A DNA stretch of 64,000 bases from CAVVFX01 sp963747535. Its GTDB lineage: Bacteria > Acidobacteriota > Terriglobia > Bryobacterales > Bryobacteraceae. The notes beneath the pieces are model-generated. The model made no database searches. It saw only the letters and a list, made by a program, of their open reading frames with translations, and was not told where the DNA came from. This document shows, piece after piece, positions 52,401 through 60,426 of the stretch. Location: NCBI GenBank assembly GCA_963747535.1, contig CAVVFX010000017.1, positions 248,001-312,000 on the forward strand. Reading direction: 5' to 3'. Position numbers and translations under genes: made by a program. Position 1 is the stretch's first letter; each line of letters begins with the position of its first letter.

Positions 52401-53853
52401 TCTGGGCATTGATCAACTGGATCCGGCCGTCTTCGTCGCTGATGATGAGGGCGTCCGGCGCCGCTTCGAGCAGGGTGCGGAACTGTTCCTCGCTGGCCCG
52501 GAGCGACTCCTGTTGCGCGAGCAGTTCTTCGGTGTGCTCTTCGAGCTGGCGGGCCTGCTCCTGAGTCTGGTCGAGCAATTCCCGGGTGCGCAGGTTGCGC
52601 TGAAGGATTTCCAGGCTCATCGCGGTCAGGGGAAATAGTTCCGTGAGCAAAGCCTGTTCTCTCAGGCTGGTTTCGCGAAACGAAGCGAACTCAACCACCG
52701 CGAGCAAGGTGTCCTGAGACATCAACGGCCAAGCCGCCGCCTGCGTGGGCGCGGCTCCGCCCAGCCCCGAGGAGACCCGGAGGTAGTCCGGCGGCAGATT
52801 GGTCAGCGTGACCGGCCTGCGCTCGCGCGCGGACTGGCCGGCCAACCCCTGGCCCAGCGCAAACGCAGCCTCCGCGCCACCTTCCGCGAGCCCGTAGGCG
52901 GCAACTCGCCGGATACGTTCCGGCTTGCTCTCGAAAATATAGAAACCCGCGACGCCGCCGCCGAGCAGGGGCGCGAGACTGGAAATAAATCGCCGCCCGA
53001 ACTCGGCGAGAGAGTCCGCGCCTTGCAACTCGGTCGTGACGTTCGCGGTATTGGCCCGGATCCAGCGTTGGTCGTCCATGGCTGCCGCGCCCGTTTTGAG
53101 GACGTCGATCGAGCGGGCCAGCATACCGGTTTCATCCGCTGCCTTGGTGAAAGGCACTTCCTTCGCGTAGTCGCCGCGCGCGATGGATTCGACCGAGGTC
53201 TGGAGCGCATGAATGGGGTTGACGATCTGGCGGAATGTCAACCATCCGAGAATGCCGGAGAGGAACAGGGCGAGGGCGACGGCGTCGAGCATCCTCCAAC
53301 GCGCTCCCTGGATGGAGTCGATGACAGCCTTGCCAGCGCTATTCGCCAGTTCCTCATTGTGCCGGATCCATTCGTTCGACAGCTTGCCGTTACGAGAGCC
53401 GAGTTCCGCCTGCGAGCCCATCAGCAGGGCGAGGGCCTCGTCCCGATGTCCCGCATCGGTCAGCGACATGACCTTCTCGGCACCGGCGATCCACTCGCCG
53501 CTCAAGTCGCGGAACTCGTCGAATTGACGCTGGTCCTGGGCGTCTGAGATAAGGGCTTCCCCGTATGCGCGAAGTTGTTGGAGGAAATACGTCTTGTGAT
53601 CGTGAAATGACTTCCGGGCCTTGTCCCGTTCCGCCTGGTTGGCCCTCAACAGATAGCCTCGACTGCTGACCCGCAGCTCCACGAAGGTTCGGGAGATGTT
53701 ACCGAGTGCTGCCAGACTGCCTATCTGCGTTTCCGACACAAACCGGCTGCGCTTCTCAATGTCCGCCAATTGGACTTTTAGAAAGAAGCCGAGGGCAATC
53801 ATCGTCAGAAGCGGAACGGCCGCCAGAAGGATCAGCCGTCTTGAGATCGTCAT
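49462..53853 (-). CDS. Giant hybrid sensor histidine kinase
   Basis: 1463 aa from the ATG at 53853, with a CGGAGA Shine-Dalgarno. Order: two N-terminal helices around a ~150-residue sensor segment (ending near residue 195), HAMP (~200-255), GAF (~275-420), PAS (~465-575), PAS (~590-700), HisKA with MSHEIRTPMNAIIG near residue 733, HATPase with GTGLGLTICKRLVELMGG near 915, REC1 (~965-1085), REC2 (~1115-1235), and an HPt-like bundle with LSHTLKGVSGSLGA near 1316. All phosphorelay parts are in one chain. Output partner is probably the SpoIIE-type regulator just downstream, but that is inferred from position. Confidence 0.95.
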   Translation of the reverse strand: MTISRRLILLAAVPLLTMIALGFFLKVQLADIEKRSRFVSETQIGSLAALGNISRTFVELRVSSRGYLLRANQAERDKARKSFHDHKTYFLQQLRAYGEALISDAQDQRQFDEFRDLSGEWIAGAEKVMSLTDAGHRDEALALLMGSQAELGSRNGKLSNEWIRHNEELANSAGKAVIDSIQGARWRMLDAVALALFLSGILGWLTFRQIVNPIHALQTSVESIARGDYAKEVPFTKAADETGMLARSIDVLKTGAAAMDDQRWIRANTANVTTELQGADSLAEFGRRFISSLAPLLGGGVAGFYIFESKPERIRRVAAYGLAEGGAEAAFALGQGLAGQSARERRPVTLTNLPPDYLRVSSGLGGAAPTQAAAWPLMSQDTLLAVVEFASFRETSLREQALLTELFPLTAMSLEILQRNLRTRELLDQTQEQARQLEEHTEELLAQQESLRASEEQFRTLLEAAPDALIISDEDGRIQLINAQTERLFGYHSDELVGQSVDILLPERLRATHPAHRQRFHAAPSVRAIGKGLELWAARKDGAEFPVEISLSPLPDVDGRGKLVCSSLRDITERKHLEMEVRASEERNRLILESAAEGIFGVDPEGKITFVNSAVTEMLYFSAEELIGRGSHAVIHHHRADGSPYPREECPMFAAYTHGKASRIDDEFLWRKDGTGLPVEYGAMPIFKDGAILGAVISFTDIAERKRAQAELLAAKEVAEMATKAKSDFLANMSHEIRTPMNAIIGLSHLALKTELSAKQRDYLSKVHNAGTSLLGVINDILDFSKIEAGKLDIETTDFSLDDVIASVTTVTGQKAHDKGLEFLVDVADDIPAALRGDPLRLSQIITNLVNNAVKFTERGEVRVKAELLERTGEKAKLRFCIKDTGQGMTKEQAARLFQPFMQADSSTTRKHGGTGLGLTICKRLVELMGGQVWLESEPGAGSSFLFTVWMGVGSAHGQSRVVPEKLRDLRVLVVDDNSAAREILADALKGVAKQVDVVSSGLEAVAAVKQCDGDNPYEVVFMDWRMPGMDGVQATRLIKEDLQLGRTPAVIMVTAFGRDEVREEADKAHVDGFLVKPVTRSMLVDSLVTLFAPAAHDVVPASGDTDEHGGRVAGARILLTEDNEINQQIAVELLEGAGAQVQIANNGQEAVEKVAQSVFDVVLMDLQMPVMDGFQATAKIRSDPRFARLPIIAMTAHATVEERQKCLNAGMDDHISKPIDPVTMFETIGKHYRPAPAGKQEAPKPASTKPQPSVPSPEVLSDLPGIDVALGLKRVAGNRKLYLKLLRDFHRDYPAAVGTIEEAIAGKRDEEALRLSHTLKGVSGSLGAMDLFAAAEEVESALKAGDPEKAVASLPRVAELLGIVISGLAGLAETAEKAPVASPKEDVNREALGAEMATLADMLRKNNPEAEVVLEKVTSLCRGQWSVSTRKIGAAVDLFDFKAATKALEELADEANVALSHV

Positions 53854-53884
53854 AGATTCTCCGTTAGCGGGTAGCCATTCGACG

Positions 53885-53941
53885 TAGTGCCAAATTGCAA
53901 AAGTTCGCGTAACCACTCCCTAACGGTCGTGGCTCAGAAGT
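53885..53941. repeat. Family-E repeat, copy 2
   Basis: 57 bp with 55 matches to 32707-32763, same orientation. It lies between the hybrid kinase and the lipoprotein gene. The 3' hairpin partner TGAGCC is missing in this copy. Confidence 0.8.
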
Positions 53942-53995
53942 ACGCCGATTTTTGCGAGGTGGGACCAACGAATTCTGCATGGAGATACCCATTGC

Positions 53996-54640
53996 TTAGT
54001 CCGGGGTGTGGCCGGATGGCGGCGCGATTTTCGCCACTGCGCCCGCCTTCTCAAGCTGGGTATGCATTTCACCTAGCAGCTTGGCCGCCGTCTCCTCCAG
54101 GCAGGCGTGAATACCTTGAGCGACGCCGTTGACGGTGTGAGCCGTCAGAGGCTTGGAGCAGGTGGCCTCGTCGCGCCAGACCGTCGCTCTCGTGGTGCCA
54201 TTCACCAACTCGAGTTCCAGGTCCACCGAGGCGGATACTTCCTTCCCCAGATCGACCTCTTCGAAGTGATGAATCCGGCCTTGCAGGATGAAATCGGACT
54301 GGGGGCCGTTTTTGTAGGACGAGACCTGTGCATAGGACCCGCTATCGTTCAAGCGATGAATGACGTAGTTGGTCACCAGGTCCTCGGGCGGGCCGGCCCA
54401 GCGCTCGTACTCATAATGGTTGACCTCGTTCGGGCTTTGGCGGTAAACGATCCGGTCATCCACAAAAATCTGTTCGGCCTGGAAGCGTTGCACGGCGATA
54501 CTGCTGGCGACAGTCGGCGCCGGCGCAGGCGGAGTGTGGGGATATTCCAGCAGGTAATAATGCGTCCGGGGTATGGAACAGGAAACCGCCGCCAGCGCCC
54601 CTGCTGCCAGCAACCATCCAAGTACTTTTTGTTGATTCAT
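53996..54640 (-). CDS. PqiC-like ABC transport auxiliary lipoprotein
   Basis: 214 aa. The N-terminal signal ends in a lipobox AAVSC (cleavage before Cys ~21), so it is anchored in a membrane. The domain SIAVQRFQAEQIFVDDRIVYRQSPNEVNHYEYERWAGPP is the PqiC/ABC-transport auxiliary core, and later RLNDSGSYAQVSSYKNGPQSDFILQGRIHHFEEVD continues it. Such lipoproteins connect MCE lipid transporters to the outer membrane. It is last in the 53996-58124 operon. Confidence 0.88.
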   Translation of the reverse strand: MNQQKVLGWLLAAGALAAVSCSIPRTHYYLLEYPHTPPAPAPTVASSIAVQRFQAEQIFVDDRIVYRQSPNEVNHYEYERWAGPPEDLVTNYVIHRLNDSGSYAQVSSYKNGPQSDFILQGRIHHFEEVDLGKEVSASVDLELELVNGTTRATVWRDEATCSKPLTAHTVNGVAQGIHACLEETAAKLLGEMHTQLEKAGAVAKIAPPSGHTPD

Positions 54641-54666
54641 ATCGTGCTCTCCGTGATGTTGTACGC

Positions 54667-55686
54667 TTATTTCGGCACTTTCCGGTCCGGTTGTCCCTGT
54701 ATTCGGATCAGGCTGAACGGCCGCTGTTTGACGCCGTCGGTCAACTGGCTCAGATTTTCGGAACTGCGGCGAAGTTCGTCCATGGTTTCGTTGATATCGC
54801 TGCGATTCGAATCCAGCATTGCCGTGGTTTGCACCAGGAGCTTGCGCAGGTCGATGAGTGTCGCTCCCAGAACCTCGACGTCCTTTTTCATCTGCGGGCG
54901 GTTTTCCTCGACTGTGGAATCTACGTTCGCCAGCAGCTTGTTCATCCTGCCGGTCGCTTCGTCGAGGTCGGCGGTCAGCTTGTTGATCTTCTCCGAACTC
55001 ACCTGCAGGTTTGAGGCGATGGCTTCAATCTTGGGTGACGTCGAAGAAATAACGCCGTTCGCATTGGTGATCATGCCGTTCGCATTGGCGATCATTCCGT
55101 TGGCGCCTTCGAGGGCCGCCGTGATCGCCTTCTGGTTGCGGGGGCCGGTGGTCTCGTTCAGATTCCCCAACAGAGTGTTGGCGCTGCCCGCAATCTGATC
55201 GATCTGCTTGTTCACATCCGCCATCAGGCTTTGGGTCTGGTCGGCTATCGCGCCGATCTTGGCAAAGAGTTCACTGAACTCCGGGGTTTCCTCCGAGCGA
55301 ATGGTCTGGCCGGATTTCAGCCCCGGCGAACTCACGAGGCCGGGACTGATTTCGATGTAGTTTTCGCCGAGCGGGCCCAGCGCCGCGACGCGCGCGATAC
55401 TGTCGGTTTTTACACCCGTGCCGGGCTGCACTTGCAGGACGATCTCCGTCGCGGTGGGGCTTTCCGGGGTGAGGTGAACCGCCGTGACCTTCCCCCGTTT
55501 GATCCCACCGAAGCGCACCACCGCGTCTCTTTCGATTCCACCCGCGAACTTGAGACGCACGTTGTATACGTCCGACGCCGTCTGGAACGGATTGAAATTC
55601 ATCATCAGGAAAAACGTGACGAGCAGCAGGGCCGCCGTCGCCATCACCATCATTCCGACCTTCACCTCATCGCCCTTTTTTGTCAT
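54667..55686 (-). CDS. mlaD: MCE-family lipid transport protein (MlaD-like)
   Basis: 339 aa. One N-terminal helix (residues ~10-28) anchors an MCE domain (DVYNVRLKFAGGIERDAVVRFGGIKRGKVTAVHL, LGPLGENYIEISPG, residues ~38-130). A long helical/coiled tail follows (about 140-310) with a repeated segment ANGMIANANGMITNANGVI. MlaD hexamers bind phospholipid between the membranes. It is 31 bp after the ATPase gene and 26 bp before the lipoprotein gene. Confidence 0.9.
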   Translation of the reverse strand: MTKKGDEVKVGMMVMATAALLLVTFFLMMNFNPFQTASDVYNVRLKFAGGIERDAVVRFGGIKRGKVTAVHLTPESPTATEIVLQVQPGTGVKTDSIARVAALGPLGENYIEISPGLVSSPGLKSGQTIRSEETPEFSELFAKIGAIADQTQSLMADVNKQIDQIAGSANTLLGNLNETTGPRNQKAITAALEGANGMIANANGMITNANGVISSTSPKIEAIASNLQVSSEKINKLTADLDEATGRMNKLLANVDSTVEENRPQMKKDVEVLGATLIDLRKLLVQTTAMLDSNRSDINETMDELRRSSENLSQLTDGVKQRPFSLIRIQGQPDRKVPK

Positions 55687-55717
55687 GGTTAATCACTCGC
55701 TCTCAATCAGTCCGTTC

Positions 55718-56545
55718 TCATTTGGTCAGATTTGTCAGGTACTGCTCGGTATCCTGCGATTCCCCGTCCGGCTCGCGGTCCAGGAACTGACGCACGCGCG
55801 GGATGTCGCACGCGCGGATTTCATCGGGGGTGCCTATGAAGAGGACCTTGCCCTTGTCCAGCATCACCATGCGGTCCGCGACCAGGAACGCGCTCGCCAT
55901 CTCGTGGGTGACCAGGATCATGGTGATCTGAAAGGCCTCTTTCAGCTTGAGAATCAAGGTATCGAGGCCGGCGGCGACAATCGGATCGAGGCCGGCGGAG
56001 GGTTCGTCGAACAGCAGGATCTCCGGATCCATCGCCAGAGCGCGAGCAATCCCCGCGCGTTTCTTCATCCCGCCGCTCAACTCGGAGGGCATGAAGTTCT
56101 CAAAGCCCGAGAGCCCCACCTGTTCGAGCTTGATGCGCGTCATGATCTGAATGGTGGAAGGTTCGAGCTGGGTGTGTTCGTGGAGCGGCAAGCCGACGTT
56201 TTCTCCTATGCTCATGGAATTGAACAGCGCCGAGTTCTGAAACGCCATCCCCATCTTTTTGCGGATTTCGTTGAATTGCTCTTCGCCGAGTTCGGTGATG
56301 TTCTGACCCTGAATCCAGATCTCGCCGCTGGTCGGCCTTGCCAAGCCGACAATATGCCGCAAGAGAGTTGACTTGCCGCAGCCGCTGCCGCCCAGAATGA
56401 CGAAGGTCTCGCCGCGGTAAATGTCCATCGTGGCCCCGTTCAGGATCACGCGATCGCCGTATCGCGTAACCAGATTCCGGATGGAGATGGCGACGGGTTT
56501 TTCTGAAGCCTGCATTGCGGTCGCCATACTAAGACTCGCCTGCAT
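55718..56545 (-). CDS. mlaF: MlaF-like ABC ATPase
   Basis: 275 aa. Walker A ILGGSGCGKSTLLRHIVG (residues ~50-67), signature LSGGMKKRAGIARALA (with Lys-Arg typical of MlaF), Walker B ILLFDEPSAGLDP and switch VTHEMASAF. MlaF powers MlaE/MlaD lipid movement. It overlaps the permease gene by 17 bp. STAS proteins in Mla systems bind MlaF, and one is encoded two genes upstream. Confidence 0.92.
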   Translation of the reverse strand: MQASLSMATAMQASEKPVAISIRNLVTRYGDRVILNGATMDIYRGETFVILGGSGCGKSTLLRHIVGLARPTSGEIWIQGQNITELGEEQFNEIRKKMGMAFQNSALFNSMSIGENVGLPLHEHTQLEPSTIQIMTRIKLEQVGLSGFENFMPSELSGGMKKRAGIARALAMDPEILLFDEPSAGLDPIVAAGLDTLILKLKEAFQITMILVTHEMASAFLVADRMVMLDKGKVLFIGTPDEIRACDIPRVRQFLDREPDGESQDTEQYLTNLTK

Positions 56546-57329
56546 AATAAAAGACCGCTGTGAAGATCATGTCGGCCACGATGATGCTGAAAATCGACTT
56601 GACGACCGAGGAGGTGGTGGCGCGGCCGACGCCCTCGGCTCCGCCCTGCACGTTAAAGCCTTCGAAACAGCCGATCTTGGTGATAATCACGGCAAACACG
56701 ACGCTCTTGATCAACCCGGTGACAATGTCGCGCGCTTGGAGAGCCTGGACCGTTCTCATCAGGTAGTTGGACAGGCTCCAGCCGATGCTGGTCATCGCGA
56801 AAAGAGCCCCGCCCAGCACGCCGGAGAGGTCCGCTACCGTGGTAAGGCAGGGCATCATGACCAGCATGGCGAGATACTTGGGGACCACCAGGAACTTGAT
56901 CGGGTTGAGCCCCATTGTCTCCAGCGCGTCCACCTCCTCGCCGACCTTCATGGTTCCGATTTCGGCGGCGAATGCGGAGCCGGAGCGGCCGATCACGAGG
57001 ATCGCGGTCATCAGCGGCCCCAATTCCCGGGTGATGGTTATCGCGACCATGTCGACGACAAAATTCAACGCGCCGAACTTTCGCAGGGAATAGGCGCCCT
57101 GCAGCGCAATAATGAGTCCGATGAAAAAGGAGATGACGGAAACGATGGGGATGGCATCGATGCCGACCACCACCATCTGCCGCAGTGTGGCGCGCCCGCG
57201 GATCCCCCTGCCGCGGAAAGGAGCCACGAAGGTCCAGTAGGTAGACGTCAGGAACAGGTTGGAGATGCCACCGACCGACCCGGCCACCAGGATGCACCGC
57301 CTGCCGATGAGTGCGAATAGGGAGTTCAT
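56529..57329 (-). CDS. mlaE: MlaE-like permease
   Basis: 266 aa with five to six helices. The MlaE signature ELGPLMTAILVIGRSGSAFAAEIGTMKVGEEVDALETMGL is near residues 110-150; further NPIKFLVVPKYLAMLVMMPCLT fits the family. It forms the membrane channel part of MlaFEDB. The start lies 24 bp after the STAS gene stop. Strong sequence identity to the family; orientation of transport unknown. Confidence 0.93.
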   Translation of the reverse strand: MNSLFALIGRRCILVAGSVGGISNLFLTSTYWTFVAPFRGRGIRGRATLRQMVVVGIDAIPIVSVISFFIGLIIALQGAYSLRKFGALNFVVDMVAITITRELGPLMTAILVIGRSGSAFAAEIGTMKVGEEVDALETMGLNPIKFLVVPKYLAMLVMMPCLTTVADLSGVLGGALFAMTSIGWSLSNYLMRTVQALQARDIVTGLIKSVVFAVIITKIGCFEGFNVQGGAEGVGRATTSSVVKSIFSIIVADMIFTAVFYYAGES

Positions 57330-57353
57330 GTCTGCTTAAGGGCAGCCGCTCAT

Positions 57354-57704
57354 CTACTGGTCTGCCAATGCCTCCGCTTCGGTTGCCCGAATAGTGAAGA
57401 TCTTGTCCAGGCGCGCCAGTTCGAGCACTTCTTTGGCCCCCTGTTGCAGCCCGAAGATCACGAAGGGACATTTTTTGGTGCGGGCCAGTTGCAGACCCTC
57501 GACCAGGGACGCGACCCCCGAGCTATCCATATAGGTCACCTCGTTCATGTTGATCGCCACCCGTGTCGAATCCTTGGTATTGATCGCCGCCAGAATCGCC
57601 GCGCGCAGTTTGGGCGAGGAGAAAAGGTCGACCTGGCCCTTAACATCGATTAACAGGGCGTCTTGCGCCCGCCGGGTCTGTACATCCATCAACTGTTTGC
57701 CCAA
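57354..57704 (-). CDS. STAS-domain protein (anti-anti-sigma / MlaB-like)
   Basis: 116 aa, a single STAS domain. The phospho-site helix is MNEVTYMDSSGVASLVEG (Ser 61/62), the site phosphorylated in SpoIIAA/RsbV, while canonical MlaB often lacks this Ser. It lies between a serine-kinase-type gene (3 bp upstream) and mlaE (24 bp downstream). It could therefore act both as MlaB, stabilising MlaF, and as a phosphorylation-controlled switch. Which role dominates cannot be told from sequence. Confidence 0.88.
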   Translation of the reverse strand: MGKQLMDVQTRRAQDALLIDVKGQVDLFSSPKLRAAILAAINTKDSTRVAINMNEVTYMDSSGVASLVEGLQLARTKKCPFVIFGLQQGAKEVLELARLDKIFTIRATEAEALADQ

Positions 57705-57707
57705 TGT

Positions 57708-58124
57708 CTACTCCTCCTCAGAACTCTTTTGAAGACGTTTAACCATGCGGAGAATATTGCCCCCGCCTTCTCTGTGCTTGTAATTCACTTCGTCCATGAC
57801 GCTCCGTATAAAATGAGTGCCCAGCCCGCCGGGGCGTATTTCAGTCAGATCGCGCGGCCGGGTCTGTGCGAGATCCATGGGAGGCCCACAGTCCTGCAAT
57901 ACGATCTCGAGCGAATCTTCGCCGCCGTTGCAGGAGATCTGAATGCTCTGGCCCGGATCGCCGTGGTAGGTATGCCTGATGATGTTGGTGCAGGCTTCGT
58001 CCACGGCCAGGACGATCTTGCGCTGCTCTTTCGACGGGAAATCGAGCAAATCGCACAACTGGCTCAACATCGCGCGTACGAGGCAGAGGAGTTTTGGGTC
58101 CGAGGGAATCGTGATCTCGATCAT
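57708..58124 (-). CDS. RsbW-like serine-protein kinase (GHKL)
   Basis: 138 aa from the ATG at 58124. The GHKL ATPase motifs are present: N-box VDEACTNIIRHTYHGD, G1 LQDCGPPMDL and G2 PGGLGTHFIRSVMDEVNY. RsbW/SpoIIAB kinases phosphorylate STAS proteins and bind sigma factors. The frame continues to 58454 but the upstream part lacks protein character and overlaps the 244-bp tandem duplication. It leads the Mla-type operon. An ECF sigma factor partner is not adjacent. Confidence 0.88.
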   Translation of the reverse strand: MIEITIPSDPKLLCLVRAMLSQLCDLLDFPSKEQRKIVLAVDEACTNIIRHTYHGDPGQSIQISCNGGEDSLEIVLQDCGPPMDLAQTRPRDLTEIRPGGLGTHFIRSVMDEVNYKHREGGGNILRMVKRLQKSSEEE

Positions 58125-58916
58125 GGGACAAACTCTGTAAGTCCTGCAACGAGGAGGGAAGCACGCGTCCATCGTTCGCGGTTCTGTGGCGAGGCACGGG
58201 GGCAATGTGCCGGCGAATCCACTGCTTCCATGCCGCTCATCTCCTTTTCTCCTGGCGCCGGGATGATGTGAATCGCCGGCCGGTCGACTCAGATTATTTG
58301 GCGCCGCCGTGGACAAACCGGCTACGAGGCGCGGAGGGCCGGGAAGCGGCGGCATCGCCATAACGTCTGGGCTTCGCCTGTGGAGGAGGCGTTTCGCCTG
58401 CTCTCGCGCTGGGGAGACTTCTGCCACAGGCTGCCAGGTTCGCGGACGAGGCAAGTTTATTTTTCTCGAACTCTAAAGTTTTAGGGCGCTGCAGCCGATC
58501 AGTTACTTGAGATCACAAAAAGGAGGGATATCTACTTCAGTCAGCGCCCGCCGTGGACAAACCGGCTACGAGGATCGGAAGGCCGGGAAGGGGCGGCATC
58601 GCCATAACGTCTGGGCTTCGCTGTGGAGTAGGCCGTTTCGCCTGCTCTCGCGCGCCGGGGAGACTTCTGCCACAGACTGCCAGGTTCGCGGACGAGGCAC
58701 ATTTATTTTTCTCGAACTCTAAAGTTTTAGGGCGCTGCTGCGGATCAGTTACTGGAGATCACAAAAGGGAGGGATATCTACTTCAGTTAGTGTGGGTATA
58801 TCCGATAGAAATGGTACGAGAGGACAACCACTTTCAAGTTGAGAATGAATGCCCATTGATAACTTAGAGTTCTTTGGTTACTATCATGGTGTTAGTCACC
58901 AGGAGAATTTAGCCGC
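58125..58916. other. Long spacer with a tandem duplication
   Basis: 792 bp with no supported gene. It is dominated by two ~244-bp copies (58301-58541 and 58544-58787). The remainder before the gene at 58917 is AT-richer, with the sequence AGTGTGGGTATATCCGATAG and a possible promoter region. Confidence 0.7.
58301..58787. repeat. Tandem duplication of ~244 bp, two diverged copies
   Basis: Copy 1 58301-58541, copy 2 58544-58787, period 244 bp. Shared blocks include GTGGACAAACCGGCTACGAG, CGCCATAACGTCTGGGCTTC, CTCGAACTCTAAAGTTTTAG and AGGGATATCTACTTCAGT. Differences include several 1-2 base insertions and losses, which argues against coding. The ending GGGATATCTACTT resembles the ends of the MITE-like element at 49281-49458. 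Confidence 0.85.
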
Positions 58917-59435
58917 ATGATTTTAGTGATGATAATAACGGCCGCGTTTTTCCTCATGGCATTTGCCATGGTGTTTACGGTGCTCACAAAGATCCAGACC
59001 CACCAGTCGGTTCCGGCTGTAATTCTTAGTCAGGACAGTCTGGGAGAGCGCTATCGTCCGATGCTTCGGTTGCTTGACGAATCGGACTGCGAATTCATTG
59101 CTGCGGGATTCCCCGGGGGTTCCGAATTGCGGCGTTTTCGTGCAGAGCGAAGGTCGTTGTTTAGGGTCTACCTGCGTAACTTGGGAGCCGATCATGCTCG
59201 GATCGTAGGCGCGATCCGTGATTTGCTGATCGAGTCCCAGCTTGACCGTCCGGATCTGGCAAAAGTGTTGTATCGCTGTCAGTGGATGTTCGCCTTGGCT
59301 ATGATCTCGGTTGAGTTTAAGCTACTTTTTCACGCGATGGGAATCGGAACGGTAGATGTCCGGTCTCTGGTAGAAGCCGTGGAGGGTCTCCAACTCCAAC
59401 TCCAGGATATGGTTTTTGTCCAGGCGGTTGGGTAG
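58917..59435 (+). CDS. Membrane-anchored hypothetical protein
   Basis: 172 aa. One N-terminal helix (MILVMIITAAFFLMAFAMVFTVL, residues 1-23). The cytoplasmic-style rest is helical: LGERYRPMLRLLDESDCEFI, ELRRFRAERRSLFRVYLRNLGADHARIVGAIRDLLIES. I do not recognise a family and see no catalytic motif. It stands alone downstream of the tandem duplication. Confidence 0.7.
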   Translation: MILVMIITAAFFLMAFAMVFTVLTKIQTHQSVPAVILSQDSLGERYRPMLRLLDESDCEFIAAGFPGGSELRRFRAERRSLFRVYLRNLGADHARIVGAIRDLLIESQLDRPDLAKVLYRCQWMFALAMISVEFKLLFHAMGIGTVDVRSLVEAVEGLQLQLQDMVFVQAVG

Positions 59436-59566
59436 AGCGCAGCGCTGTTTAAGCGTCTGACGGCACCGGTATTGAGAACTTACGGGGCGAGGCTCGCCTG
59501 GCCCCGTGAATCCCCAGGATTGTTCCAGGTATCGGAGTTGCGACGCCGCAGTTTGGCCGGTGGTCC

Positions 59567-60370
59567 TTAGAGTTCCTTCAGTAATGCGGCAGCCTCTTTC
59601 CAATCCGCAAACTGCTTCTCCGACTTCTTGAATTCCGGCGTGTGGATACAACGCCTTGCACCACGGTATTCCGTCGGGAATCGCAGGTGCAGCATCTCGT
59701 GGTACATCACAAATTCGAGCGCGATCTTTGGGACACTCTCGCGATCGAAGATCCGGCTGATGATAATGGCGTTGTGGCACGGATCGAAGTGTCCGAGCAA
59801 ACGTCTGCTGCGGGTGCGGCTCCAACCGAGTTCCGGCATGGCCATCATGCCATCGAAATAGAGTTGGTTCAAACCGGCGAAAACCTCTGCGAGATCGTAG
59901 ACCTGGCCCTTGGGTCCGGAGATGAATTTCCGTCCTCGGATTTGCCGGGCGAGGTGCATGTCCCGCCGGACATCCCGCCGGTTCAGATACAGGTTGTACC
60001 GGTGGACGTGCGCCTTGGACGCCGGTTTCCGATAGAGTTTCCCGAGCAGGATAAACGCGAGTGCCTCGATCACAGCCGGCGGACTGGATTGCAGCAGGTC
60101 CGAGATCTTTAACGAAAGCTTGCCCTGCTCCAGGCGTACCGAACTGTTTGTACTGGCATACTTTCGCCATCGGATTTCGACTTCAGGCATCGGCGTGCGA
60201 GGACGCAGGATGCGGAAAACCCGCCGGAACACGTCCTCCGGAGTCTCTTTTGGCGCAGCCTTAACGTCCGCAATCCCAGCCGCGCGCGCTGAATCCGGCT
60301 CCGAAACCCCGAGATCCAATAAAAATTGCAGGGGCCCGCCGGGAGGGTGCATTCGGAACGAATGTAACAT
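59567..60370 (-). CDS. HExxH zinc metalloprotease, SprT/YgjP-like
   Basis: 267 aa. The zinc motif is VMYHEMLHLRFPTEY (H-E-x-x-H, residues ~222-226), with a later CIHTPEFKKSEKQF that may give the third ligand. The N-terminal two-thirds is helical and basic (VEIRWRKYASTNSSVRLEQGKLSLKISDLL; VHRYNLYLNRRDVRRDMHLARQIRG). SprT-type proteases act on DNA-protein crosslinks, and YgjP-like ones are uncharacterised. The call is limited to a zinc protease of that superfamily. It is divergent from fabH with 56 bp between. Confidence 0.72.
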   Translation of the reverse strand: MLHSFRMHPPGGPLQFLLDLGVSEPDSARAAGIADVKAAPKETPEDVFRRVFRILRPRTPMPEVEIRWRKYASTNSSVRLEQGKLSLKISDLLQSSPPAVIEALAFILLGKLYRKPASKAHVHRYNLYLNRRDVRRDMHLARQIRGRKFISGPKGQVYDLAEVFAGLNQLYFDGMMAMPELGWSRTRSRRLLGHFDPCHNAIIISRIFDRESVPKIALEFVMYHEMLHLRFPTEYRGARRCIHTPEFKKSEKQFADWKEAAALLKEL

Positions 60371-60426
60371 AGTCAGAGGGGCACAAGAGGTTCCGCTGCA
60401 GCGGCGGACAGGCCCTCCAACTTCTG

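Noticed and set aside
49900..52638. 912-codon open frame on the plus strand
   Set aside because: It lies opposite the hybrid kinase gene, has Arg/Gly-rich composition without motifs, and reflects GC-rich third positions of the real gene.
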